Shown: in pieces, positions 52,499-60,602 of the stretch | How positions within the stretch are numbered: position 1 is the stretch's first letter | Layout: each line of letters starts with the position of its first letter | Origin: Leptolyngbya ohadii IS1 | GTDB taxonomy: Bacteria; Cyanobacteriota; Cyanobacteriia; Elainellales; Elainellaceae | Direction: 5' to 3' | Assembly (NCBI RefSeq): GCF_002215035.1 | Contig: NZ_NKFP01000004.1 | Coordinates: 249,726 to 313,725 of the forward strand | DNA length: 64,000 nt | Made by a program: the position numbers and the translations under genes | Notes under the pieces: model-generated | The model's input: the letters and a program-made list of their open reading frames with translations, nothing else | Told to the model about the DNA's origin: nothing | Database searches by the model: none

Positions 52499-52622
52499 AT
52501 TCTCCTCGCTCCTTAAGGCTCATACTTATCGTTTCTTGCCAACCAGGGGGGCAACTGCCCCTCTCTTTTTTATCTTTGGGCTTTTCTCTCTTTGCACTAT
52601 TGCGGCGGATGCGGGGAATGCT

Positions 52623-53111
52623 TTAGGAAAGGATTTGTCTGATTCGATCGATCGCCTCATCCACCTGTTCCACGATAATTACCCGATCGCCCCCAAGCTG
52701 CCTGAAGAATTCTGCTGTCGTGCGATTGACCTGAATCAGGATCACGGGTTTTTGTGCTTTGAGAGCGAGTGCCACTTCTGAGGCGGTTCCGGCTCCCATG
52801 CCGCAGGCAATAATGACTGTACTGGTGAGGATGTTGATGTGATTGCGGGCGCTGTCCATTCCGGTGAGGATGGGAATATCGATCGCTTCAGACATTCCTG
52901 CCTCAGTGGTTCCGGGCAGAATGCCGATCGTCAGTCCCCCTGCCTGCTTTGCCCCACGACTGGCGGCATCCATCACTCCAGCGGCGCGTCCTCCCGTCAG
53001 CAAGATCCATCCCTGCTGAGCAATCTGCTGTCCCAGTAAAAAGGCAATCTCGCAGGTGCGAGGACTGGCGGTTTCACCCGGTCCCATGACGCCGATGATG
53101 GGGGAACGCAT
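52623..53111 (-). CDS. SLOG-fold protein (TIGR00725 family)
   Basis: A 162-aa Rossmann-like protein related to LOG/lysine-decarboxylase-like nucleotide-binding proteins. Features are 'IIGVMGPGETASP' (nucleotide loop), 'GWILLTGGRAAGVMDAASRGAKQAGGLTIGILPGTT' (the GGR..G.M motif corresponding to LOG PGGxGT) and 'IIACGMGAGTASEVALALKAQKPVILI'. Enzymatic role uncertain; the fold binds nucleotides or nucleotide-derived signals. ATG 53111 is preferred to TTG 53138. It diverges from the GT2 gene, about 100 bp apart. Confidence 0.88.
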   Translation of the reverse strand: MRSPIIGVMGPGETASPRTCEIAFLLGQQIAQQGWILLTGGRAAGVMDAASRGAKQAGGLTIGILPGTTEAGMSEAIDIPILTGMDSARNHINILTSTVIIACGMGAGTASEVALALKAQKPVILIQVNRTTAEFFRQLGGDRVIIVEQVDEAIDRIRQILS

Positions 53112-53214
53112 TGCGGAATACTCAGTGAACCTGTGCAATTAACTCGTGCATTAATCAATTCTGCCTGACTTGATCCCCAGCCCGATCGATCTGGGTATGC
53201 TCAGGGAGTTCAGC

Positions 53215-54315
53215 ATGAAATTCTATTGCCTGTGCGCTATGGAAACGGTAAGTCTGCCTGAATCGGATTTGACTTCGCTGCCAACCGTCTCGGTGATTGT
53301 GCCGATCTATAACGGCGAGGCAGATTTGCCTGAGTTGATTCAGTGCCTCCAGGCGCAGCGCTACCCGACCGATCGCGTAGAATACCTGCTGGTGGACAAT
53401 GGCAGCCGCGATCGTACTTCAGAGCTGCTTCAGTCTATTCTGCACAGTCTTTCTTTAACGCAGGACAACATTCGGGTTCGGGTACTATCCGAAACGCAAA
53501 TTCAAAGTTCCTATGCAGCGCGTAACTGCGGCATTCGGGCAACCAGCAGCGAAATTCTTGCCTTTACCGATGCGGATTGTCGTCCCCAGCCCGACTGGTT
53601 ACTGCATCTGGTGCAGCCCTTTGTGCAGAAAGTAGGGCAGCCAGAAATTGACCCAGAAATTAATCTAGAGATTGGCGTTGTAGCCGGCGAAATTCTGCCG
53701 CTTTCCGGTAATACCCTACTGGAGCGGTACGCCGATCGTCACGAAATATTGTCGCAGCGCCACACCCTCTCCCATTCGTTTTATTCCTACGGGCAGACGG
53801 CAAATCTGGCGGTTCGGCGTCAAGCTTTAGAACAAGTCGGATCATTCCGTCCCTGGCTCACGACTGGGGGGGATGCGGATCTGTGCTGGCGAATTCAGCA
53901 GACGGGTTCCTGGCAGCTTCAGTATGCAGAGCAGGCGATCGTCCAACATCGTCACCGTTCAACATGTCGTGAACTGCGGCATCAGTGGATGCGCTACGGG
54001 CGATCGAATCGCTATTTGCATGAGCTGTATGGGGTTACGCTTGAGCAGTCGCTTACGGCACGGGAGGTTGTTTATCGGCTGGGTCGTTGGTTGGTGAAGG
54101 AGATCCCGCTCGTCTGTCGGCAGTCCCTCTCTCAACAGAATACTTCCAGGCTTAATGCTTCACGGCTGCAAACCTGGATCGATTCGATGCTGGATACACC
54201 GATCGGCTTACTGTGCCGCTATTGGCGTACGGTCGGACAGCAGCAGACTAAACTGCCGGAAATGGCTCGACACATTGAACCGCTACCCGTTGCTGCCCCG
54301 GCAAGAAACCTTTAG
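53215..54315 (+). CDS. glycosyltransferase family 2
   Basis: A 366-aa inverting glycosyltransferase (GT-A fold). 'VSVIVPIYNGEADLPELIQCLQAQRYP' binds the nucleotide; the DxD-like metal site is 'LAFTDADCRPQPDWLLHLVQP'; 'LTTGGDADLCWRIQQTGS' contains the ED-like catalytic acid region. The helical C-terminus ('RELRHQWMRYGRSNRYL') resembles membrane-associated family members, though no long hydrophobic helix is seen. ATG 53215 is chosen because AGGGAG lies 8 nt upstream; ATG 53197 and 53239 are alternatives. Confidence 0.9.
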   Translation: MKFYCLCAMETVSLPESDLTSLPTVSVIVPIYNGEADLPELIQCLQAQRYPTDRVEYLLVDNGSRDRTSELLQSILHSLSLTQDNIRVRVLSETQIQSSYAARNCGIRATSSEILAFTDADCRPQPDWLLHLVQPFVQKVGQPEIDPEINLEIGVVAGEILPLSGNTLLERYADRHEILSQRHTLSHSFYSYGQTANLAVRRQALEQVGSFRPWLTTGGDADLCWRIQQTGSWQLQYAEQAIVQHRHRSTCRELRHQWMRYGRSNRYLHELYGVTLEQSLTAREVVYRLGRWLVKEIPLVCRQSLSQQNTSRLNASRLQTWIDSMLDTPIGLLCRYWRTVGQQQTKLPEMARHIEPLPVAAPARNL

Positions 54316-54561
54316 AAAAGCTTGTTCCGTCATCAAAATATCAAAAACCGCATTACAAAGATGTTACAGAATGAGATCAGGCTGGCAAGATCAGGAAATA
54401 CTAGAAGGCGATGTCGGTGGTCTGCCTTACACCAGCCAGGTTGGTTTGATTCGTGCAACATGGCTTAATTTTCAGGCTTTTCAGGCTAATTCTCAGGTTG
54501 ATTTTTCAAGCTAATTTTCCAGGCTTAAATCCCCCCAGTCTGCTGTATTAATTGCCCTACA

Positions 54562-56514
54562 ATGACCGAGCATCAGCCTCTCCCGTCCAGACTTCACCGA
54601 TCCATGTCTAAGCCTCGCGTTGTGCCCCTTGTCCCCCAATCGCCCTTTGCGCCTCGTGTCGATCGCCCCTGGCAGCGGCTCAGGGGATTTCTGTGGGGAA
54701 TTGGGCTGGGACTGGGTTGGGGAATGACAGCTCCGGCAATGGCGGCAAATCAGCTTGCGATTCGGGTGGGTCCCTTTCAGCAGTCGATCCAGATTTCCGA
54801 CCTGGAATACTTTGCCCAGACCGGACATGTCCCTACCGATTTGCGTCTGTATGCCCCGCTGTTAACCGATCAGGTGCGCTATGCCCTTCGCAGTCGGCTG
54901 CACCTCGACCCCAACGTGGGCGATAAGCTGGTGGAGGATCTGCTCCACTCCTCATCGGGGGAACGCTTTCTTAATACGCTTCAGGTGGCGATTCCCAGTG
55001 CCAGTCCTGCCCAGCTTCGTGCCACGTTAATGCAGGCGGCGCGTCGTCCCGATGGTATGAGTCTGCTGGGTCTGCTGCGATCGTTCCCGGAGGATACTGT
55101 AACGCTGGATGCAGCTTCGGCAGTGGCGCTGGCTTCCCAGGTCAACCTTCCCTACTGGCAAAGTCAAACCCTGAGTTCGGTGCTGGAACGGGAATTAACA
55201 GTCGATAGTCCGCCCCTGCGCTCCCGGATTGATCCGTCGGAAATGGGGCAGCAGTGGGTCTGGAAACAGTCCTTGACGCTGCGGGACTATCAGCGCGATC
55301 GATCGATTCCGATTGACCTTTACTGGAGTCGCCGTACTCAGGGTCCGCTGGTCGTGCTCTCCCACGGATTTGGAGCCGATCGGCGGTTTCTCAGCTATAT
55401 GGCTTACCATTTGGCATCCAACGGGATCAGCGTCGTGGCGATCGAGCATCCCGGCAGCAATGTGGCGTGGCTCACCAGCAATTCCCTCGACAAGGCAGGG
55501 GTGAATGCAATGAGTACGATTCTGCCCGCCTCCGAATTTGTCGATCGTCCCAAAGATGTCAGCTTTGTGCTGGATCGGTTGCAGCAGATGAACCGTTTTT
55601 CCAGTCGGCTGCGGGGCAAGCTGAATACGGAACAGGTGACGATTATGGGGCATTCGCTGGGTGGCTATACCGCTCTGGCATTAGCAGGGGCACAGCCTAA
55701 CCTTAAGCATTTGCGGCAGTTTTGCAATGATCCTACCCCGATCGCCTTTTCGCCTGCGGATCTGCTTCAGTGCAATGCGGCGGATCTGCCAGAAACTGTA
55801 GACAAGCTGCGCGATTCCCGAATTGCCCAGGTGGTTTTGCTGAATCCGGTGATTGGGCGACTGTTTGACCAAAAGAGCCTGGAGCAGGTCGATGTCCCAA
55901 CGCTGATGCTTGCCAGTACGGACGATGCAATTACGCCTGCGGTGAGCCAGCAGTTTCTTCCCTTCACTGAGCTGAAGACTTCGCAAAAGTATCTGCTCAC
56001 GGCGATCGGGGCAACTCACCTCAGCGTCGGCGATCCGGCAAACCTGAACCACTCCCTCACCCAGAGCATTTTTGTGCGGGAACGACCCGATGAGGAAACG
56101 AAGGCACTGCGGGAGCTATTGCAGGGAGTGAGTCTGGCATTTATCAAGCAGCTGACCCCGGAAGCCGATCGCTATAAGCCTTTCCTGTCGCCCGCCTACG
56201 CCCAGTCTTTTTCGACGCAGAACATCCAGCTTCGGCTAAATGCCGATCTGCCGCCCAACTTTACTAACTGGCTGAAGGTAGCGGCACTGCCAATGGAGCA
56301 GATCGTATCGGGAACGCTGGCTCAGCGGCGGCAGGCGGCTCAGCAAAATCTGTGCGACCTGAATCCTGATTGTTTGATGAACAACCTGCCGCTGGTGATG
56401 TTCATTCTGCCGGGAGGCTTGCCCCTCGCTGCCACCCAACTGCTCCGCCGCCGGAAACGCAATCAAAAGCTAGAGGCGATCGAGGACACAACCGAAGCTT
56501 CGCAGGATTCGTAG
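54562..56514 (+). CDS. alpha/beta hydrolase with N-terminal DUF1400
   Basis: A 650-aa exported lipase-like hydrolase. An N-terminal hydrophobic signal/anchor (about 40-61, ending APAMAA) precedes a DUF1400 domain (about 63-185, 'IRVGPFQQSIQISDLEYFAQTGHVPTDLRLYAPLL'). A serine-hydrolase core follows, with S365 in 'MGHSLGGYTALAL', an Asp in 'LASTDDAITP' and the His in 'IGATHLSVG'. A C-terminal hydrophobic segment ('LPLVMFILPGGLPLAATQLL', about 610-630) may anchor it. The pairing with DUF1400 is typical of cyanobacteria. ATG 54604 is an alternative start. Substrate unknown. Confidence 0.85.
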   Translation: MTEHQPLPSRLHRSMSKPRVVPLVPQSPFAPRVDRPWQRLRGFLWGIGLGLGWGMTAPAMAANQLAIRVGPFQQSIQISDLEYFAQTGHVPTDLRLYAPLLTDQVRYALRSRLHLDPNVGDKLVEDLLHSSSGERFLNTLQVAIPSASPAQLRATLMQAARRPDGMSLLGLLRSFPEDTVTLDAASAVALASQVNLPYWQSQTLSSVLERELTVDSPPLRSRIDPSEMGQQWVWKQSLTLRDYQRDRSIPIDLYWSRRTQGPLVVLSHGFGADRRFLSYMAYHLASNGISVVAIEHPGSNVAWLTSNSLDKAGVNAMSTILPASEFVDRPKDVSFVLDRLQQMNRFSSRLRGKLNTEQVTIMGHSLGGYTALALAGAQPNLKHLRQFCNDPTPIAFSPADLLQCNAADLPETVDKLRDSRIAQVVLLNPVIGRLFDQKSLEQVDVPTLMLASTDDAITPAVSQQFLPFTELKTSQKYLLTAIGATHLSVGDPANLNHSLTQSIFVRERPDEETKALRELLQGVSLAFIKQLTPEADRYKPFLSPAYAQSFSTQNIQLRLNADLPPNFTNWLKVAALPMEQIVSGTLAQRRQAAQQNLCDLNPDCLMNNLPLVMFILPGGLPLAATQLLRRRKRNQKLEAIEDTTEASQDS

Positions 56515-56807
56515 CGAGCCATTGCAGAATCAAAGTTAAACATCCCGTAGGGGCAGTTCGCGAACTCCTTTACCTTGTGTCTATCCCAGCAATATTTGCA
56601 GAAAAATTCCTTCAAAGATTAAGGTTCGCAGCACTTTACGCTGAGGGGCGATCGTTTCGGCTAGATTTGAAGCATTCTCGCAAAAATTCGGAACTCTAAT
56701 GTTAGCCGAGACATCGGTAAGAGAGAGCCGTAAGAGAGCCGAACGCTATCTTTGCGTCACTTGTGCCCTGCATCAATCTGTTTGCTTAACCCTCGCTGCC
56801 TAATCCT

Positions 56808-57272
56808 ATGTTGAGCCTGCCTCCCTTCACGCTTTGGCTATTGCTTGGCTTCCTGTGTTTGATGGCAGGAATGCTGAGCGGTGAACCCAGTGCAGCGGCG
56901 ATCGGTTTAGCAGCTCTGATCACCGGAATTGCTGCCCTCTCCGTTCCCGATGTGGTGACTCAGGTGATTCTCTGGGGAGTGCTGTCGATCGCCCTCATTG
57001 TTGTGCTGCGCGGGATGATGCCCAAGGCGTCGAGCGATCGCGATCGAATTCAGGAAGCGACTGTCACTGAAACGATTCCCAAAGGGGGGATTGGTATGGT
57101 CATTTACGAGGGCGCCCTGTGGCGGGCACGCTGCCAGATTTCCGATGTTGCCATTGCCCCCAAACAAATCGTTCATGTTGTGGGACGACAGGGACTCACG
57201 CTGATGGTGTTGCCGACCACATTTTCTGATGAGTTTGAGGATGTATCCGATCGTCCGAGGATCAGGAGTTAG
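56808..57272 (+). CDS. NfeD-like membrane protein
   Basis: A 154-aa protein with two to three N-terminal transmembrane helices ('LWLLLGFLCLMAGMLSGEPSAAAIGLAALITGIAALSVPDVVTQVILWGVLSIALIVVLRGM'). A small C-terminal OB-fold-like domain follows ('GGIGMVIYEGALWRARCQISDVAIAPKQIVHVVGRQGLTLMVLP'). NfeD proteins assist membrane-protease or stomatin partners; none is adjacent here. This copy looks intact. Pieces of it (56921-57130 direct; 57143-57350 inverted) recur downstream in a scrambled locus. Confidence 0.85.
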   Translation: MLSLPPFTLWLLLGFLCLMAGMLSGEPSAAAIGLAALITGIAALSVPDVVTQVILWGVLSIALIVVLRGMMPKASSDRDRIQEATVTETIPKGGIGMVIYEGALWRARCQISDVAIAPKQIVHVVGRQGLTLMVLPTTFSDEFEDVSDRPRIRS

Positions 57273-57350
57273 GTAAGTGCCCCGCCCCCCTAACCCCCCA
57301 ATCCTGGGGGGAACTGTGTTTCTTACAGCATTTCTGATAACCCGATCGCC
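57143..57350 (+). repeat. source arm of a 208-bp inverted repeat (nfeD 3' end)
   Basis: The reverse complement occurs at 57982-58189. The arms are identical as far as I can read by eye, breaking at 57350/57982 and 57143/58189. Weaker homology continues for about 20 bp beyond 58189. Confidence 0.85.
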
Positions 57351-57424
57351 CAAACTTTCACCCGTCACCATTCAACGCTAAGCTAATCACTGAAATATTT
57401 TCTCCCCCGCTGATGGGCCGTCAC

Positions 57425-57479
57425 CGGATCTTCGTTGGGTTCGATCGTGCCCGCCGGAAACTCCAGCAGTCTCCCCTGC
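57425..57479 (-). repeat. inverted 55-bp fragment of the Nudix gene
   Basis: Reverse complement of 58500-58554, with one mismatch (57473). It carries the coding segment around 'LEFPAGTIEPNED' in the opposite orientation, just ahead of the direct nfeD fragment. Confidence 0.85.
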
Positions 57480-57520
57480 CCCCCAAAAAAAACGTTTCTG
57501 GTGTGGGGGGCAAAAGAAAA

Positions 57521-57730
57521 CACCGGAATTGCTGCCCTCTCCGTTCCCGATGTGGTGACTCAGGTGATTCTCTGGGGAGTGCTGTCGATCGCCCTCATTG
57601 TTGTGCTGCGCGGGATGATGCCCAAGGCGTCGAGCGATCGCGATCGAATTCAGGAAGCGACTGTCACTGAAACGATTCCCAAAGGGGGGATTGGTATGGT
57701 CATTTACGAGGGCGCCCTGTGGCGGGCACG
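57521..57730 (+). repeat. 210-bp direct copy of an internal nfeD segment
   Basis: Identical to 56921-57130 at an exact 600-bp offset. It starts and ends inside the coding sequence. The right end is a 10-bp microhomology, GGCGGGCACG, shared with the Nudix gene at 58524-58533. Confidence 0.9.
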
Positions 57731-57982
57731 ATCGAACCCAACGAAGATCCGTTGACGACCATTCAGCGGGAGATCGAAGAGGAGACGGGCTACCACGCCG
57801 ATCGCTGGCAAACGCTGGGACAGTTCTACCTGGCACCGGGCTATTCCGATGAGATTATCTACGCTTATCTGGCGCAGGATTTGCACAAGCTGGAAACGCC
57901 GCCCCAGCAGGATGAGGACGAAGATATTGAAACGGTGCTGCTGTCTCCCGCTGAGCTAGATCAGGCAATTTTGCAGGGAGAG
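57721..57982 (+). repeat. 262-bp direct copy of the Nudix gene core
   Basis: Matches 58524-58785 at an 803-bp offset. The left junction uses the GGCGGGCACG microhomology shared with nfeD. The right junction continues into the inverted nfeD 3' arm at 57982. Confidence 0.9.
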
Positions 57983-58189
57983 GCGATCGGGTTATCAGAA
58001 ATGCTGTAAGAAACACAGTTCCCCCCAGGATTGGGGGGTTAGGGGGGCGGGGCACTTACCTAACTCCTGATCCTCGGACGATCGGATACATCCTCAAACT
58101 CATCAGAAAATGTGGTCGGCAACACCATCAGCGTGAGTCCCTGTCGTCCCACAACATGAACGATTTGTTTGGGGGCAATGGCAACATCG
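57982..58189 (-). repeat. inverted 208-bp copy of the nfeD 3' region
   Basis: Reverse complement of 57143-57350. It is followed (about 58213-58244) by the reverse complement of nfeD 56902-56930, skipping the middle of the gene. That piece ends at a GCTGCTAAACCGA stretch also present, inverted, at the Nudix gene end. Confidence 0.88.
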
Positions 58190-58233
58190 AAAATCGGGCG
58201 GCGGGCCCGCTGCCGGAATTCCGGTGATCAGAG

Positions 58234-58322
58234 CTGCTAAACCGACAGGAACGGACGCGCCAGAAAATAGCTGCAAATGGATTTGGCATCAAGGCGAAGC
58301 AGTTCTCCTTCCCAGACGATCG
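58234..58322 (-). repeat. inverted 89-bp copy of the Nudix gene 3' end
   Basis: Reverse complement of 58787-58875. It sits exactly where the 5' end of the Nudix gene should be, and joins genuine Nudix coding sequence at a GATCG site. Confidence 0.9.
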
Positions 58323-58416
58323 CCTCCAAGACAAACTCTTCTACCGTGGACGCAAATTCAACTTCGAGGTCACGCGTCTGAAGCTGCCCAATGGGGCGAT
58401 CGGTGACTGGGAATGT

Positions 58417-58872
58417 GTGCGGCATCCGGGCGGGGCGCTGGCGGTTCCCATCACGCCTGAAGGGAAGCTGGTTTTAGTGCGGCAGTATCGCTTTGCGGCG
58501 CAGGGTAGACTGCTGGAGTTTCCGGCGGGCACGATCGAACCCAACGAAGATCCGTTGACGACCATTCAGCGGGAGATCGAAGAGGAGACGGGCTACCACG
58601 CCGATCGCTGGCAAACGCTGGGACAGTTCTACCTGGCACCGGGCTATTCCGATGAGATTATCTACGCTTATCTGGCGCAGGATTTGCACAAGCTGGAAAC
58701 GCCGCCCCAGCAGGATGAGGACGAAGATATTGAAACGGTGCTGCTGTCTCCCGCTGAGCTAGATCAGGCAATTTTGCAGGGAGAGCCGATCGTCTGGGAA
58801 GGAGAACTGCTTCGCCTTGATGCCAAATCCATTTGCAGCTATTTTCTGGCGCGTCCGTTCCTGTCGGTTTAG
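58417..58872 (+). CDS. Nudix hydrolase (ADP-ribose pyrophosphatase-like), 5' end replaced
   Basis: The remaining 151 aa contain a full Nudix box ('GTIEPNEDPLTTIQREIEEETGY') and C-terminus ('CSYFLARPFLSV'). Genuine family sequence continues in frame upstream of the only usual start codon (GTG 58417): 'KLFYRGRKFNFEVTRLKLPNGAIGDWECVRHPGG' from about 58330. Before that, the frame runs into an inverted copy of the gene's own 3' end (58234-58322), with no ATG, GTG or TTG before a stop at 58225. The natural N-terminus (about 40-45 residues) is therefore lost or untranslatable. Function likely impaired; an assembly artefact is possible. Confidence 0.75.
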   Translation: MRHPGGALAVPITPEGKLVLVRQYRFAAQGRLLEFPAGTIEPNEDPLTTIQREIEEETGYHADRWQTLGQFYLAPGYSDEIIYAYLAQDLHKLETPPQQDEDEDIETVLLSPAELDQAILQGEPIVWEGELLRLDAKSICSYFLARPFLSV

Positions 58873-58880
58873 CAGTGCAG

Positions 58881-59381
58881 CTACGTCCGGTCGAAACGCT
58901 TCTCGTACAGAATCTCATAGGGCTGATAGCCCACTTTGCTATAAAAACGGGCTGCGGGTTCATTGCTAGAGAGCAGACTCACTCTAACCACAGTCAAGCC
59001 CAATTCGCGAAAATGCTGTTCTGCTGCTGCCATCAGTGCCGCACCAACTCCGTACTTTCGCAGGGTTGGAATGACATATAGATCTGAGATATAGCCGAAC
59101 GATCGCTCCGATGGGGTAACGTGCCGATCGCCGTCGTCTAGCTTGTCAACAAAGCAAACAACGAAGCCCAGCAGGTCTGCTTGAGATTCCGCCACATAGA
59201 TTCGACCCTGCTGTTTCGCCGCTAATTGCTCCAGGTAGGCAAGGTGGGGGTCAGCGATCTCAGCGCCGATCGTGCGATTGGCACAAAGCTCTCGTTCCGC
59301 TTCCTGAAGCGCCTCCATAAACGAGACGAGAATGGGACGGTCTGCTGCCCTGGCAACACGAACGATAAATTGAGCCGTCAT
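58881..59381 (-). CDS. GNAT family N-acetyltransferase
   Basis: A 166-aa acetyltransferase with unknown substrate. 'IVRVARAADRPILVSFMEALQEAERELCANRTIGAEIADPHLAYLEQLAAKQQGRIYVAES' carries the N-terminal strands; 'ISDLYVIPTLRKYGVGAALMAAAEQHFRELG' carries the acetyl-CoA loop (RKYGVG); 'NEPAARFYSKVGYQPYE' is motif B. Complete and ordinary. It converges on the rearranged Nudix gene, ending 8 bp from its stop. Confidence 0.92.
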   Translation of the reverse strand: MTAQFIVRVARAADRPILVSFMEALQEAERELCANRTIGAEIADPHLAYLEQLAAKQQGRIYVAESQADLLGFVVCFVDKLDDGDRHVTPSERSFGYISDLYVIPTLRKYGVGAALMAAAEQHFRELGLTVVRVSLLSSNEPAARFYSKVGYQPYEILYEKRFDRT

Positions 59382-59419
59382 TCAACTACCTCATCCTGCA
59401 AGGGAAGTCCGGTCGTCAA

Positions 59420-59461
59420 CCCAATCTTAGAAGCTGTTTGCCCAATCTTAGAAGCTGTTTG
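59420..59461 (+). repeat. 21-bp perfect tandem duplication
   Basis: CCCAATCTTAGAAGCTGTTT plus G occurs at 59420-59440 and again at 59441-59461, in the spacer upstream of the GNAT gene at 59381 and the SH3-like gene at 59601. Confidence 0.92.
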
Positions 59462-59600
59462 ATAGAGAGGGTCTTGTAATCTGAGCTGCTCTCTAGCCGG
59501 GATTTGAGGAAATCCAGCAATCCTGCTAAATGCTCATGCCCAGGTGAGTCCCGTGCTATTATTCCATCGCATTCAGATTTCGTGTTGTGGGTGGGAAAAG

Positions 59601-60602
59601 ATGGGTATGCTGGGCTTTTCTTCGGTAGATCGGGTTGCATTAAGCGGACTGCTGGGTGGACTGACGATCGCCCTGAGCAGCTTTCCGGGTCTTGCAACCG
59701 ATCGATCGACGCTGGAGCAGAATGGGCAATTCCGGGAGTCTGTAGGGCAAATGGCTCAGAGCGGTGATACCACCTGCCGTCAAACCAATGCCGTTACGGC
59801 AATTTACCAGCAGCCGGATACGCTGAGCGTTTCTCAGGGAGTGCTTCCTCCAGGGCGAACCGTGCGCTTAGAAGTCGTAGGAACGGGGACGGGCTGGAGC
59901 CGCATTCGGGAACCGATCGTCGGTTGGGTAGAAGCCCGCTATCTGACGCCGCCCACTCCCTGCCCCTATTCCACTTTGCCGCAGTCCAATCGACCGCTTC
60001 GCGCAGCAGCCGCAGACCGATCGTCCCAGGGCAGTAATCCTGCACCCGCAATTCCTGTTGCTCAATCCAGTCCGGCTCTCCCTTCCCTGCCGTTGGCACC
60101 TTCTCAGCCAATCGCCTCCCGCGCCCCAATCATGACCGCCGCTCCCTCTAGTTTCCCCTCCCCCAATCTGCCGCCCAGACGATCGCAGGTGACAGTACCG
60201 CCCCTTCCCGCTGTGCCCTTTCAGCCCTCACCGCAGTTCCAGCCCTTCCCGCAGCCTGTACCGTTGCAAAATCTAGCCTCGCGAAACAGCCTTGCCGCCC
60301 GTCCTACCGTTCCCCCCATTCCAGCGATCGTTGCCCCGCGACCTGTGCAAACCGAAAGAACGATCGTGACAGTTACCTGCGATGTTCTGCCTACCGAAGG
60401 CTTAATCGTGCGCCAACAGCCGAATCTGGATAGTCCGGGAAGTGCGGTGCTGGCTCCGGGTACCTACAATTTTCGCTTCACAGGCGCAACGGAGACGATC
60501 GGCAGAAGACGATTAGCCTATATTGTCGTTCCGGCACAAGGCTGGATTCAGGTACTTACGCAGGACAGAAGTTCAACGCTGGGAGGCGATCGCTGTGGTT
60601 AG
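59601..60602 (+). CDS. exported SH3-like protein with Pro-rich linker
   Basis: A 333-aa protein. A signal peptide (about 1-33, 'VALSGLLGGLTIALSSFPGLA') is followed by a first bacterial SH3-like domain (about 58-120, 'CRQTNAVTAIYQQPDTLSVSQGVLPPGRTVRLEVVGTGTGWSRIREPIVGWVEARYL'). A long Pro/Ser/Ala-rich linker (about 120-250) leads to a second SH3-like domain ('CDVLPTEGLIVRQQPNLDSPGSAVLAPGTYNFRFTGATET...GWIQVLTQD'). Such domains bind cell-wall peptides. ATG 59601 is chosen over the longer frame from 59544. Its last 8 bp overlap the next gene. Confidence 0.83.
   Translation: MGMLGFSSVDRVALSGLLGGLTIALSSFPGLATDRSTLEQNGQFRESVGQMAQSGDTTCRQTNAVTAIYQQPDTLSVSQGVLPPGRTVRLEVVGTGTGWSRIREPIVGWVEARYLTPPTPCPYSTLPQSNRPLRAAAADRSSQGSNPAPAIPVAQSSPALPSLPLAPSQPIASRAPIMTAAPSSFPSPNLPPRRSQVTVPPLPAVPFQPSPQFQPFPQPVPLQNLASRNSLAARPTVPPIPAIVAPRPVQTERTIVTVTCDVLPTEGLIVRQQPNLDSPGSAVLAPGTYNFRFTGATETIGRRRLAYIVVPAQGWIQVLTQDRSSTLGGDRCG

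Larger units (their letters stand above)
57435..58009 (+). pseudogene. nfeD-Nudix chimeric remnant
   Basis: Two rearranged coding pieces abut here. 57521-57730 is an nfeD fragment in its own frame, 'GIAALSVPDVVTQV...'. 57721-57982 is a Nudix fragment ('TIEPNEDPLTTIQREIEEETGYHADRW...AILQGE') that runs on into unrelated sequence and stops at 58009. They lie in different frames, so no fused protein is made across the join. A GTG at 57719 could start a 96-aa Nudix-like fragment containing the REIEEETG box but lacking both ends of the fold. I treat the whole as non-functional debris. Confidence 0.75.

Noticed and set aside
57719-58009. Second functional Nudix gene
   Set aside because: It is an internal fragment of the downstream gene, lacking both N-terminal strands and the conserved C-terminus, and ends in unrelated inverted sequence.
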